A stretch of DNA of 64,000 nt. Origin: Stieleria mannarensis. Lineage in GTDB: Bacteria > Planctomycetota > Planctomycetia > Pirellulales > Pirellulaceae. Positions 26,752 through 34,834 of the stretch are shown here, piece after piece. Under the pieces are notes generated by a model. It saw only the letters and a program-made list of their open reading frames with translations. It searched no databases and was not told the DNA's origin. A program made the translations under genes and the position numbers. Numbering within the stretch: position 1 is the stretch's first letter; each line of letters begins with the position of its first letter. The stretch lies in contig NZ_JACEHH010000001.1 in NCBI RefSeq assembly GCF_014154935.1, positions 353,219 to 417,218 on the forward strand, written 5' to 3'.

Positions 26752-27996
26752 GTGGCCTCGCTCCGGATCCGTGTAGTGCACGCTGTTCTTGTTACCATCC
26801 TGTCGGGCTCCCTCGTGGGGCTGTTCTATGCCTACCTGGGATACCCGCTTCTGATCGCCGTGCTGGCCCGTGTTTTCGGACGTGATGCAACCCCGGTCGC
26901 AGCGGTGCTGCGCCAGGAGTTGCCCGAAATCACGGTGCTGATCGCGGCCCACAACGCCGCGGACTACCTGACCGAACGCATCGAAAACATCCTCGCGTGC
27001 GATTATCCGCCCGAGCGATTGAACATTCTGGTCGCCTCGGACGGCAGCACCGATCGAACCGGCCGGGTGGTGTCGGAATTCAACGACAGCCGGATCAAGG
27101 TGGTCTCGTTCAAAACCCGCCGCGGCAAGGCGGCCACGTTGATCGACGCCGTCGGATCGGTCACCAGTCCCGTGGTCCTGTTTACCGATGCGACCACGCG
27201 CTTCGATGAGCATTCGGTGCAGCGTCTGGCACGCCATTTCACGGACCGGCGCGTCGGCCTGGTCGCCGGAAAGGTCACGATGATCGACGAGCACGGTTCG
27301 GCCAGCGAATCGTTGTACTGGAAATTGGAAAACAAGATTCGTGCCTGCGAAGCACGCTTGGGAATCACGTTGGGGGCCAGCGGTGCGATCTATGCCGTCT
27401 CGCGGTCGATGTTCGTCGCCCCGTCGCGTCCGACCATCAACGACGACATGGTGCTGCCGATGTTGGTGCGGATGACGCATCCATGCCGGTTGGTGTTTGA
27501 CACGACGGCACGAGCGTATTCGTCCAGCACCGGTGGGATCCGGGCGGAATTTTCGCGTCGCCAACGCATCGGTCTTGGTGCGATGCAGTGCCTGGGGGTG
27601 CTGGGTGGGTTGCTGCGGTGGAAAAACTGTGGCCAAGCGGCCGCCTTTGTCTCCCACAAGCTGATCCGCTGGACCGGACCGTTCTTGTTGATCGCGGCCT
27701 TCGTCAGTAACCTCTGCCTGGCCACCACGCCGATCTATCAGACGCTGGTGGTGCTGCAAGTGCTGGCCTATGCCGCGGCCGGCTACGGCGTGGTCGCTTC
27801 GGGACGCAGCATTCCGGCGCGATTGGCGCGTGCCGCGACGTCGTTCGTCGTCATGAATGCCGCGATCGGTGTGGGGATCTGCCGTTGGTTTGGCGGTCAT
27901 GATACAGTGATCTGGAATCCGACCCGGCGTCCGAGTTGGAGCCACATCCCAGCGACATCCGAAATGGTTCCTACCACTGAAAAACGTGCTGCGTAA
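26752..27996 (+). CDS. Membrane family 2 glycosyltransferase (processive-type)
   Basis: A 414-residue GT2 enzyme with an N-terminal membrane helix, a cytoplasmic GT-A domain (ITVLIAAHNAADYLTERIEN, LVASDGSTDRTG, VLFTDATTRFD, NDDMVLPMLVR) and a pair or trio of C-terminal helices after the RRQRIG segment, which occupies the place of the QxxRW motif. This architecture is shared with chitin/hyaluronan-synthase-like and poly-GlcNAc synthase-like enzymes. No ATG lies in frame at the beginning; GTG 26752 is the most likely start. Confidence 0.85.
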   Translation: MASLRIRVVHAVLVTILSGSLVGLFYAYLGYPLLIAVLARVFGRDATPVAAVLRQELPEITVLIAAHNAADYLTERIENILACDYPPERLNILVASDGSTDRTGRVVSEFNDSRIKVVSFKTRRGKAATLIDAVGSVTSPVVLFTDATTRFDEHSVQRLARHFTDRRVGLVAGKVTMIDEHGSASESLYWKLENKIRACEARLGITLGASGAIYAVSRSMFVAPSRPTINDDMVLPMLVRMTHPCRLVFDTTARAYSSSTGGIRAEFSRRQRIGLGAMQCLGVLGGLLRWKNCGQAAAFVSHKLIRWTGPFLLIAAFVSNLCLATTPIYQTLVVLQVLAYAAAGYGVVASGRSIPARLARAATSFVVMNAAIGVGICRWFGGHDTVIWNPTRRPSWSHIPATSEMVPTTEKRAA

Positions 27997-28044
27997 CGTT
28001 CACTTGATCGCTCTCTCTCCCTCGACCGTCAAGGTTCCCTTGTG

Positions 28045-29115
28045 ATGCTGATCCGGGGCATGGGGCCGACGACGTTTGCCCGCGCCTATCGAGCCGGACA
28101 GCGCCCGACACCGCGTCCGAGGCACGTTTTTATCGCCGTTGCCGATCACTTTGAACCCGAGCGTGACGGGGCGTCGCTGGAGAGACAACGGCTGCGTGTC
28201 GATCGCTGGTTGACGGACTATCCCGCGTCGGTCGATGGTTGCTGCGACTCGCGCGGCCGCCCGCCGCAACACACGTTCTTCTATCCCATCGAATGTTACA
28301 CCGCCGAGCATTTGGACAAGCTCGCGAAACTGAAACGTGCAGGCTATGGCGACGTCGAAGTGCACTTGCATCACGACGATGACAACGCCGACTCGTTACG
28401 TGAATTGTTGCTGCGATCCACCAGAACACTGCACACGCGGCACGGATTGCTGCACCAAGACGCCTCCGGCCAAATCCGCTATGGCTTCATTCACGGCAAT
28501 TGGGCCCTCGACAATTCACACCCCGACGGGTGCCACTGTGGCGTCAACAACGAGCTGACCGTGTTACGCGAAACGGGATGCTACGCCGATTTTACGATGC
28601 CGGCCGCTCCCCACGCCGCACAAACTCGCACGATCAACAGCATCTACGACGCCATCGACGATCCGCAGCGATCCAAGTCGCACGATCTGGGCACACCGGT
28701 CACCGTCGATTCCGAACGTCCGGCCGAGGGGTTGCTGATGATCCAAGGCCCGTTGTTGGTCAATCACCGCCGCCCGTGGCAAAAACCGCGACTGGAAAAC
28801 GGCAACGTCGCCGGGTCGCAACCGCTGTCGTCGCACCGAATCGACGATTGGTTGAAAGCCCGCGTCGGCGTCGCCGGCCACCCCGCATGGCAATTCATCA
28901 AATTGCACACGCATGGTGCTTGGGAAGCCAACACCGACCAGTGGCTCGGGCCGTCGGCAGCAGCGTTCCACCACGGCTTGCGTGAAACGTCCCGGCGGTA
29001 CGGATTCCGTTACTACTACGTGACCGCACGCGAAATGGCGGCGCTGGTCGAACAGGCCCGGCAGGGACGCACCGACCCCGATTTTGACGATCTGAGCATC
29101 ACCAACCAACCGTAG
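28045..29115 (+). CDS. Polysaccharide deacetylase-like protein
   Basis: A 356-residue cytoplasmic-looking protein (no signal). Residues 25-40 read RHVFIAVADHFEPERDG, and later segments carry EVHLHHDDDNADS and GFIHGNWALDNSHPDGCHCG, reminiscent of the metal-binding histidine motifs of NodB-type polysaccharide deacetylases, with FIKLHTHGAWE near the C terminus. The match is by motif spacing only and the classical motifs are diverged. It follows the membrane glycosyltransferase after 48 bases. Start is ATG 28045; GTG 28042 is adjacent. Confidence 0.6.
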   Translation: MLIRGMGPTTFARAYRAGQRPTPRPRHVFIAVADHFEPERDGASLERQRLRVDRWLTDYPASVDGCCDSRGRPPQHTFFYPIECYTAEHLDKLAKLKRAGYGDVEVHLHHDDDNADSLRELLLRSTRTLHTRHGLLHQDASGQIRYGFIHGNWALDNSHPDGCHCGVNNELTVLRETGCYADFTMPAAPHAAQTRTINSIYDAIDDPQRSKSHDLGTPVTVDSERPAEGLLMIQGPLLVNHRRPWQKPRLENGNVAGSQPLSSHRIDDWLKARVGVAGHPAWQFIKLHTHGAWEANTDQWLGPSAAAFHHGLRETSRRYGFRYYYVTAREMAALVEQARQGRTDPDFDDLSITNQP

Positions 29116-29154
29116 CGGAACTCGCGGAGAGTTTCGTTGCCGCTTGGATGCTTG

Positions 29155-29177
29155 CCGAAAGCCTTGGCGGCTTCCGC
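29155..29177. repeat. Partial copy of dispersed hairpin element C
   Basis: This 23-base stretch is identical to the reverse complement of 50790-50812, part of a longer dispersed hairpin element. It lies 40 bases after the stop of the deacetylase-like gene. Confidence 0.6.
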
Positions 29178-29194
29178 GACGGTTCTGGAAATGA

Positions 29195-30052
29195 TCACGC
29201 CACATGCTGCGTCAGCTCGCCCACGGACCCGTCCGCCGGCTCGGTGTCGACCGAGACAACGACATTCACCGCCGTGACGTGACGCCCCGACTCGGGCGTG
29301 CCTTTCGCCTTCAACTTGAAACACAACTGTCCGGCGATGTACGGCAGCGTTGACAACAGCAACTTCAGATCCTGGACCAGACTCGCCGTGCGAATGTAGT
29401 GCAGGTCGCAGGCAACTTTGTCGGGAATGCCGACGATCGATTCGTCGTACCCCAGTTTCAACTGTGCAAGCCCGGTGATCCCCGGACGCACCCGAGTCCG
29501 CTGCAGGTAGCCCGGCACTTCCTCGGCCAGGGTGCTGACAAATTCGGGGCGTTCCGGACGCGGCCCGACCAGACTCATGTCGCCCGCCAGCACGTTGATA
29601 AACTGCGGCAATTCATCCAGATGGCAACACCTTAACCAACGCCCCAACCGCGTCACTCGCGAATCGTGGGGGCTGCTCCAGACGGGGCCTGTCTGCTTTT
29701 CCGCACCGGTTCTCATGGTGCGAAACTTCCAGATGCGAAAGTTTTTTCCGTTCTTTCCCACCCGCACCTGACGATAAAATATCGGGCGTCCGTCACACAC
29801 CAAGATGGCGAACGCAACGAGCGCCATGATGGGAATCGCGAGCGACATTAACAACGTCGTCGTCACGAATTCGAGAATCGTTTTGACACGAAAGTAGTGC
29901 GTCGGAACTGCAGGCGATTCCAGCGCAGCGTCGAGGGACGTTGCATTGGGTGCGTTTGGGACGGCAGGATGCGGCGGATGAAGGATCCTCTCCGAATCGG
30001 TCGCGAATGCCACCACGGATGCTGCGGGAGTGGTCAAGGGTGCTTGCTTCAT
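29195..30052 (-). CDS. Initiating sugar transferase (WcaJ/PglC family)
   Basis: A 285-residue bacterial sugar transferase. After about 55 variable residues comes one hydrophobic segment, then the family's catalytic core: IFYRQVRVGKNGKNFRIWKF, RTM, LRCCHLDELPQFINVLAGDM and SLVGPRPERPEF, followed by RTRVRPGITGLAQL. Such monotopic phosphoglycosyl transferases attach the first sugar phosphate to undecaprenyl phosphate. It lacks the extra N-terminal helices of full-length WcaJ. Its ATG at 30052 overlaps the stop of the Wzz-like gene (ATGA), so both are on one minus-strand transcript. Confidence 0.9.
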   Translation of the reverse strand: MKQAPLTTPAASVVAFATDSERILHPPHPAVPNAPNATSLDAALESPAVPTHYFRVKTILEFVTTTLLMSLAIPIMALVAFAILVCDGRPIFYRQVRVGKNGKNFRIWKFRTMRTGAEKQTGPVWSSPHDSRVTRLGRWLRCCHLDELPQFINVLAGDMSLVGPRPERPEFVSTLAEEVPGYLQRTRVRPGITGLAQLKLGYDESIVGIPDKVACDLHYIRTASLVQDLKLLLSTLPYIAGQLCFKLKAKGTPESGRHVTAVNVVVSVDTEPADGSVGELTQHVA

Positions 30053-32403
30053 GAATGGGTCGCTTTGCCTGGGTGGGTCGTCACGTCCTGGGAGGGATCC
30101 TGTTGATTCGATTCGTCTCCGTCGGCTTGAACGCGACGGATCTCTTCTTGCAGCTCGCCGATTTCCTGTTGCAGTGCGGTTTCACGGTCGGTGTCCTCGG
30201 CGATGAGCGACTTTTTCGGCAACGCTCGCTTTTGGTCGGGGCTCAGACGCAGCCCCGGCTTGCCGCTGCCCGGGTGCAGAATCGAACCGGACAGCGGGAT
30301 TCCGGATTCGCAAGCCGATTGCTCGCACAGCACCAGTTGGTTCCAGCGACTTTGGTCGACGAAAACAGCGATCACGCTCGAATCGACCTCTTCGGCCAGC
30401 AATGCACCTTCGGCGGACCCCATGATCGACGGGCCGTTGATAATGATGGCGTCGTAATGTTGACGCATGGCGGCGATCACCGCGCGGAGTGTTCGCGGAT
30501 CGATCCAGGCTTGATCATCGACGATGGTTCCGACCGGGATGAAATCCACCGCGTCCTGGTTGGTCGCGATCAACAATTCCGCGATCGCCTGGGCCGATGG
30601 CGGTTGCGCCGCGACGGCCAATTGACGGATGCCGGGCGACTGGGCCGCCCCCAGAGCGTGGCTCAGCTCGGACCGGTCGGTGTCGCAGTCGACCAACAGG
30701 ACGCGCCGCCCGAAATTGCCCAACAACACCACCATCTCCTGCGAAACCACGTGCCGTGGTTCACCGGCGATGCAACTGGTGACCATCAACGTCACCGGGC
30801 TCGTGCCTTCTTGGTTTCGCAAGATGATCCTGGCGGCCGCCTCACGCACGCCACCGCTGACTTGTTTTTGACGCAACCCGAACCACGCTTTCGGCTGCGA
30901 TGCGGCGTAGGAATTGGTGCCGAAGACCGGGAACGCGGATCGTGAAATCAGATCCCGTGGGGACCGCACGCGGCAGTCACGCCATTCCAGGTAGCCGATC
31001 ATGAACATGACCAGCATCCATCCGCCCATCCCGCTGACCGCCGCCGCTCTCAATTGACGCGAATGATTGGCCTGTTCGGGCAGCGTCGCCAGCGATTGCA
31101 ACGCGACGCGGGGTTGCGATTGGGATTCGATCCGGAACTCCTGCAGCGTCTTCCACAATCCGTCGGCCAGCCGGCTTTGGCGATCGACGGCGTGACGCGA
31201 CATGTCCAACGGCACGGCGGTCTTGGGCGTCGTGCGCGACACGACCGAATTGAGTTCGGTCAAACGCTCACGCAAAAACTCTTTCTCGCTACGGTTCAGC
31301 TCGATCTGCTGTTTCAGCTTGGCCAGCAATTGCTGACGCTCCGATTGGGCCTGAATTTGCAACGTCTCGCTGATCTCGGCACGCGTGCGTTTGACCAGCT
31401 CTTCGAGTTCACCGGCAAACAGGTCTCGCTGGTCGGTCAAACGCCGCATCTGGGGCGATTCGGCACTGGCGGCAATCTTTTCCATCTGCTGGCACTGTAG
31501 CTCCAGCCCCAACAACTGCTTTCGCGCCGCGATGATCTCGGCGTTCTGCCGCAACAGTTTCTCGACGACTTCCTCGCTGACCGCAGACGATTCGCTGTGG
31601 CTGGCTTGAAACTCGTCCAGCTGACTTTGCAATTGGTTGCCCCTCAGCTGTGCCGCCTGCAGTTGCTGGGCGTAGTCGCGATAGGATCGAAACTGCATTT
31701 CGTCGCGAATCGTCAGCGATTCCGAACTGTCCGAACCCACCGACCGTGCGACGCTGTTCAGTTCGTCCCACAGGGCGTCCAGTTGCGAATCCGCGGCCGC
31801 GACGGCATGTTCCAACTGAGTTTCACGGAGCTGGCGGTCCGAGGCGATCCGGTGCGTGATCTCGTCCAGGTACGCCCGCGTGATCGCATTGCAATACGCC
31901 TGGGCCGCCTGCGGGGATTCGTGATGAACGGTGATGCTGATCACCTCCGATCCCGACTGGGTCTCGACCCGCAACAAACCGTCCAACCATTCGACGCGAT
32001 CCCCCTCGGGAATCGCATCGGGCAGCTGACGGACGTCTTCATCATCAAACGCAGCGGACAGGACCTGGTGGGATCGTACCAGAGCAGCCTGGGAACGGAA
32101 GAACGCGATGTCCTCGGACCGGGATGTCTGTGGCGCAAAGACCACGTTCGATTTTTCGCGGACTCGCACCAACGCTTCGGCATGGTAATTCGGCCGAATC
32201 ATCGTCCAGGCGGCCAGCGCCAAGGCCGCCGCAAAAACGCTTGCCACGACGAAGGTCAACACGGCATGGTGGCGACACGCCAGCATCAGGTCGCTGAATT
32301 CGGGGATCCCGCGATGGAACGATGCCCCGATCGCGTTGTGCATCGTCGGCGGCTGGACAGCAGAGGTCACCGAGCGGCAACCGGTGTCGGAATGGATTGA
32401 CAT
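30049..32403 (-). CDS. Wzz/Wzc-like chain-length protein with degenerate tyrosine-kinase domain
   Basis: A 784-residue protein. A Wzz domain spans about residues 30-475 with membrane helices near 48-67 and 455-472 and a long periplasmic coiled coil between them. The C-terminal part matches BY-kinases of the Wzc/CapB type: Walker A' is LLVDCD (569-574). The Walker A position reads CIAGEPRHVVSQ (544-555) with no GKS/T, Walker B reads IIINGP instead of IIDTPP, and the C terminus has no tyrosine cluster. Kinase activity is thus doubtful. The start at ATG 32403 (MSIHSDTG) is preferred over 32568. It would pair with the Wza-like channel to set chain length and export. Confidence 0.85.
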   Translation of the reverse strand: MSIHSDTGCRSVTSAVQPPTMHNAIGASFHRGIPEFSDLMLACRHHAVLTFVVASVFAAALALAAWTMIRPNYHAEALVRVREKSNVVFAPQTSRSEDIAFFRSQAALVRSHQVLSAAFDDEDVRQLPDAIPEGDRVEWLDGLLRVETQSGSEVISITVHHESPQAAQAYCNAITRAYLDEITHRIASDRQLRETQLEHAVAAADSQLDALWDELNSVARSVGSDSSESLTIRDEMQFRSYRDYAQQLQAAQLRGNQLQSQLDEFQASHSESSAVSEEVVEKLLRQNAEIIAARKQLLGLELQCQQMEKIAASAESPQMRRLTDQRDLFAGELEELVKRTRAEISETLQIQAQSERQQLLAKLKQQIELNRSEKEFLRERLTELNSVVSRTTPKTAVPLDMSRHAVDRQSRLADGLWKTLQEFRIESQSQPRVALQSLATLPEQANHSRQLRAAAVSGMGGWMLVMFMIGYLEWRDCRVRSPRDLISRSAFPVFGTNSYAASQPKAWFGLRQKQVSGGVREAAARIILRNQEGTSPVTLMVTSCIAGEPRHVVSQEMVVLLGNFGRRVLLVDCDTDRSELSHALGAAQSPGIRQLAVAAQPPSAQAIAELLIATNQDAVDFIPVGTIVDDQAWIDPRTLRAVIAAMRQHYDAIIINGPSIMGSAEGALLAEEVDSSVIAVFVDQSRWNQLVLCEQSACESGIPLSGSILHPGSGKPGLRLSPDQKRALPKKSLIAEDTDRETALQQEIGELQEEIRRVQADGDESNQQDPSQDVTTHPGKATHS

Positions 32404-32701
32404 AGAGTTAGGTTGCTCGCTCGTGCCGAAAATCTGTGCCCCTCCAGCCGCCGCGTATTGAAGACAAACAAAACGCTCGGCGACGACTGACTGGTTGGTG
32501 GCTCGGACCCCCGACGGATTTTCGTCATCCCTGGGCGGACTTTTGAGATAAATGGGCATGCCCCGCACAGGGACAGCAATCGGGCGAATCTAAGCCAACG
32601 CGATCGCCGACGCGTTCGACAAACTGATCGGCAACCTGCCCAACACCCGCACCGGCGTGAGGTTCAACCGACAAACCCGCGATCCCGCTGAACTGGCACG
32701 A

Positions 32702-33124
32702 TCAAGCGAGCGCCCGCATCAGCTTGAACATCGGCAGCCCGAACCCGATCGCCATGATCAGAATCACGACGAGCGCCAGAACCAACGCCCGCCATCCGAT
32801 TTGGCGCCGCGACTCCACGGACGCCACGGTCAACCACCCCAGCACCATCCCCGCCGCGACCATCACAAACAGGACGCTGACGACCGGATGAAGCAACACA
32901 CGGGTCAGCCGAGGCATTTCCAACTCGAATTCCTCAAACAACGACAACAGGATCGGCCGCAGCACCATCATCTTGATCGCCATGCCGCACCACAGCAGAC
33001 AAGCCAACAGGTACACGATGGACGTGCGCTGCGGACGAGTCTCCGTCGCGCCGGCCTCCGAACCACCGGGCGGGCGAAACGGATTGCTCGGTCGGTTCGA
33101 TTCGTCCGGTGGCCTGTGTGTCAT
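32702..33124 (-). CDS. Small membrane protein
   Basis: A 140-residue protein with a proline-rich cytoplasmic N terminus (30 residues) and three hydrophobic segments: IVYLLACLLWCGMAIKMMVL, VVSVLFVMVAAGMVLGWLTV and LVLALVVILIMAIGFGLPMF. No family is recognised. It lies 34 bases downstream of the zinc-ribbon membrane protein on the same strand, so they may form an operon. Confidence 0.65.
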   Translation of the reverse strand: MTHRPPDESNRPSNPFRPPGGSEAGATETRPQRTSIVYLLACLLWCGMAIKMMVLRPILLSLFEEFELEMPRLTRVLLHPVVSVLFVMVAAGMVLGWLTVASVESRRQIGWRALVLALVVILIMAIGFGLPMFKLMRALA

Positions 33125-33158
33125 GATTCGATCCCAGGACGCGTTGGTGTGCCGACAC

Positions 33159-33620
33159 TCACTCGCCTACCGACGGGTCCGGCGGCGTGTCGGAATTCGA
33201 AGATGATGGGAAGCTGAACAATTTGTCAATCCAAGTCCCTGGAAAACACTCCGACGACTTGCACGCGGAACACCAGTAGCGGAATTCGTGCTCCACCATT
33301 TGACCGTCTCGTAACTTGGGAACGACAAAACTTGCTTTCTTGATCGCCAGGATTCCGTCGCAATGTCGACACTGGGGGGGAAACGCAACGTGAACGATTG
33401 CCAATGGTACCTTGGCGGTCAGAATCGCTGCGACGATCCAAGTCACTTCGCTCCATCCCAAGTCACCCAAGGTGCCGCTGAAAAGCACGGGCATCAACAA
33501 CCCGACACCGGCCGCCGCCGCAATCGTGCGGACGATTCTCGTCAGACGCAGGTGTGCTTTGGCTGTCAAACGGTGCTCAAAGGGTAGAAAGTATTTCGAC
33601 GCGGCAACGCCGACACTCAA
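33159..33620 (-). CDS. Membrane protein with C-terminal zinc ribbon
   Basis: About 153 residues. Two hydrophobic segments (AAAAGVGLLMPVLFSG and VTWIVAAILTAKVPLAIVHV) precede a cysteine-rich module, CRHCDG then WCSACKSSEC, which fits a four-cysteine zinc ribbon. No ATG is available early in the frame. A TTG at 33620 overlaps the stop of the GDSL esterase gene (TTGA) and is the best guess. The frame is open further upstream but that part lies inside the esterase gene. Function unknown. Confidence 0.55.
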   Translation of the reverse strand: MSVGVAASKYFLPFEHRLTAKAHLRLTRIVRTIAAAAGVGLLMPVLFSGTLGDLGWSEVTWIVAAILTAKVPLAIVHVAFPPQCRHCDGILAIKKASFVVPKLRDGQMVEHEFRYWCSACKSSECFPGTWIDKLFSFPSSSNSDTPPDPSVGE

Positions 33621-34654
33621 GATAACAGAATTGCTTTGCGACGACGTCCCGTAACAAGCAGGCAAACGAACATCACCGGAATCCAGATCGCCAGGCTTGA
33701 TGGTTCCGGCACGGGACGGACGAGCATCGCGGCCCGTTGTCCAATGAGTTCGTGTGTCGCCGCTGTCGGATGAACACCGTCCCACCACAGGTATTCGTCC
33801 GGCGTTGCGACCACCTCGTATGGGAAGATCGGGACGCTCGAAGAGAGTTCGACACGCAGGGCGGGGTCGACAACGTTGCTGAATCCGAAGGCCGCAGGAT
33901 CTGAACGGACCTCGTCAAAGATCCCCGCCACGTCGAGTTCATGAATGGTCACGCCAAGACTGGAACGAAGACGGTCGATTTCGGCGGCCAGTCCTGCATT
34001 AAACGCAAAGGAGAACGCCGCCGCGGAGGATGCCGCCGGAGTGCCCGCAAGTGACGGCGTCAGGCTGAGGGGAATCAGGTTTGCGACCAGAAACTCACGT
34101 GCCCCCGCTCCGGCAAGCAACTGGATCTGATCGGATAGGTTCGATACGGCAAGTCCAGGATCGAATTGACCGAAGAAAAAATCGTTCGCACCACCCCACA
34201 GCGCATAAAGGTCATTCGGTGCGGCCACACCGCCGTTGGACAAGAGGTGCAGCCCCACTTGCTCAGACATGCTGGGAACACCGAACGGCGAGGGCACCTG
34301 CGTCCCGGTCATCGCCCCGATGAACGCATAATTCGTTCCGCCAAGGAGGGCTGGTCCGGGTGAAGTTTCGCCAAGACCGCTCGCCAACACGTCGACCCAC
34401 AGCGCCCCGTTGCTTGCCGCCCCGCTGGCAAACGGCGGCGACGGAAACCGGCTGCCTGGTACAGGAGCGAACGCCGCACCACCACTCGCGGCGAATAAAT
34501 TTCCGGTGTCCGACAAGCTGTCCCCGAAGACAACGACGCCCGCCGCGCTGTGCTGCAGTCCGCCTCCACCAATCCAGACCCAGAGAAAGAGCAACGTCGT
34601 GAGCGGGACGGTCGCAAACTTTGGGAAAGCTGCGAGGAAAACGGATGGTCGCAT
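33617..34654 (-). CDS. Secreted GDSL-family esterase/lipase with PEP-CTERM anchor
   Basis: A 345-residue SGNH hydrolase. A signal peptide is followed by the nucleophile block VVFGDSLSDTGN (Ser46), a WGGANDFFF block III with the oxyanion asparagine, and the catalytic Asp/His pair in DGVHPTAATH. The C terminus is VPEPSSLAIWIPVMFVCLLV followed by TGRRRK, a canonical PEP-CTERM signal, so it is a probable substrate of the exosortase at 5508-8993. The start at ATG 34654 has AGAGG upstream; the frame extends to 34768 but without better support. Natural substrate is unknown. Confidence 0.88.
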   Translation of the reverse strand: MRPSVFLAAFPKFATVPLTTLLFLWVWIGGGGLQHSAAGVVVFGDSLSDTGNLFAASGGAAFAPVPGSRFPSPPFASGAASNGALWVDVLASGLGETSPGPALLGGTNYAFIGAMTGTQVPSPFGVPSMSEQVGLHLLSNGGVAAPNDLYALWGGANDFFFGQFDPGLAVSNLSDQIQLLAGAGAREFLVANLIPLSLTPSLAGTPAASSAAAFSFAFNAGLAAEIDRLRSSLGVTIHELDVAGIFDEVRSDPAAFGFSNVVDPALRVELSSSVPIFPYEVVATPDEYLWWDGVHPTAATHELIGQRAAMLVRPVPEPSSLAIWIPVMFVCLLVTGRRRKAILLS

Positions 34655-34834
34655 CGCGATGGCCTCTGGCGTCGGGAAGGCAAGAAATGGAGATCGGTCT
34701 TCTTCCAACAAGAGAGAAAGGACACCGATAAGACAATCGAAAGACTCCTTCCCCGGAAAAAAAGACAACAGGGCCGGGCTGACCGACCGCGGCTTTGGAA
34801 AAACAAATGTGTTTTTCTCCGGTCTGTCGCATCG

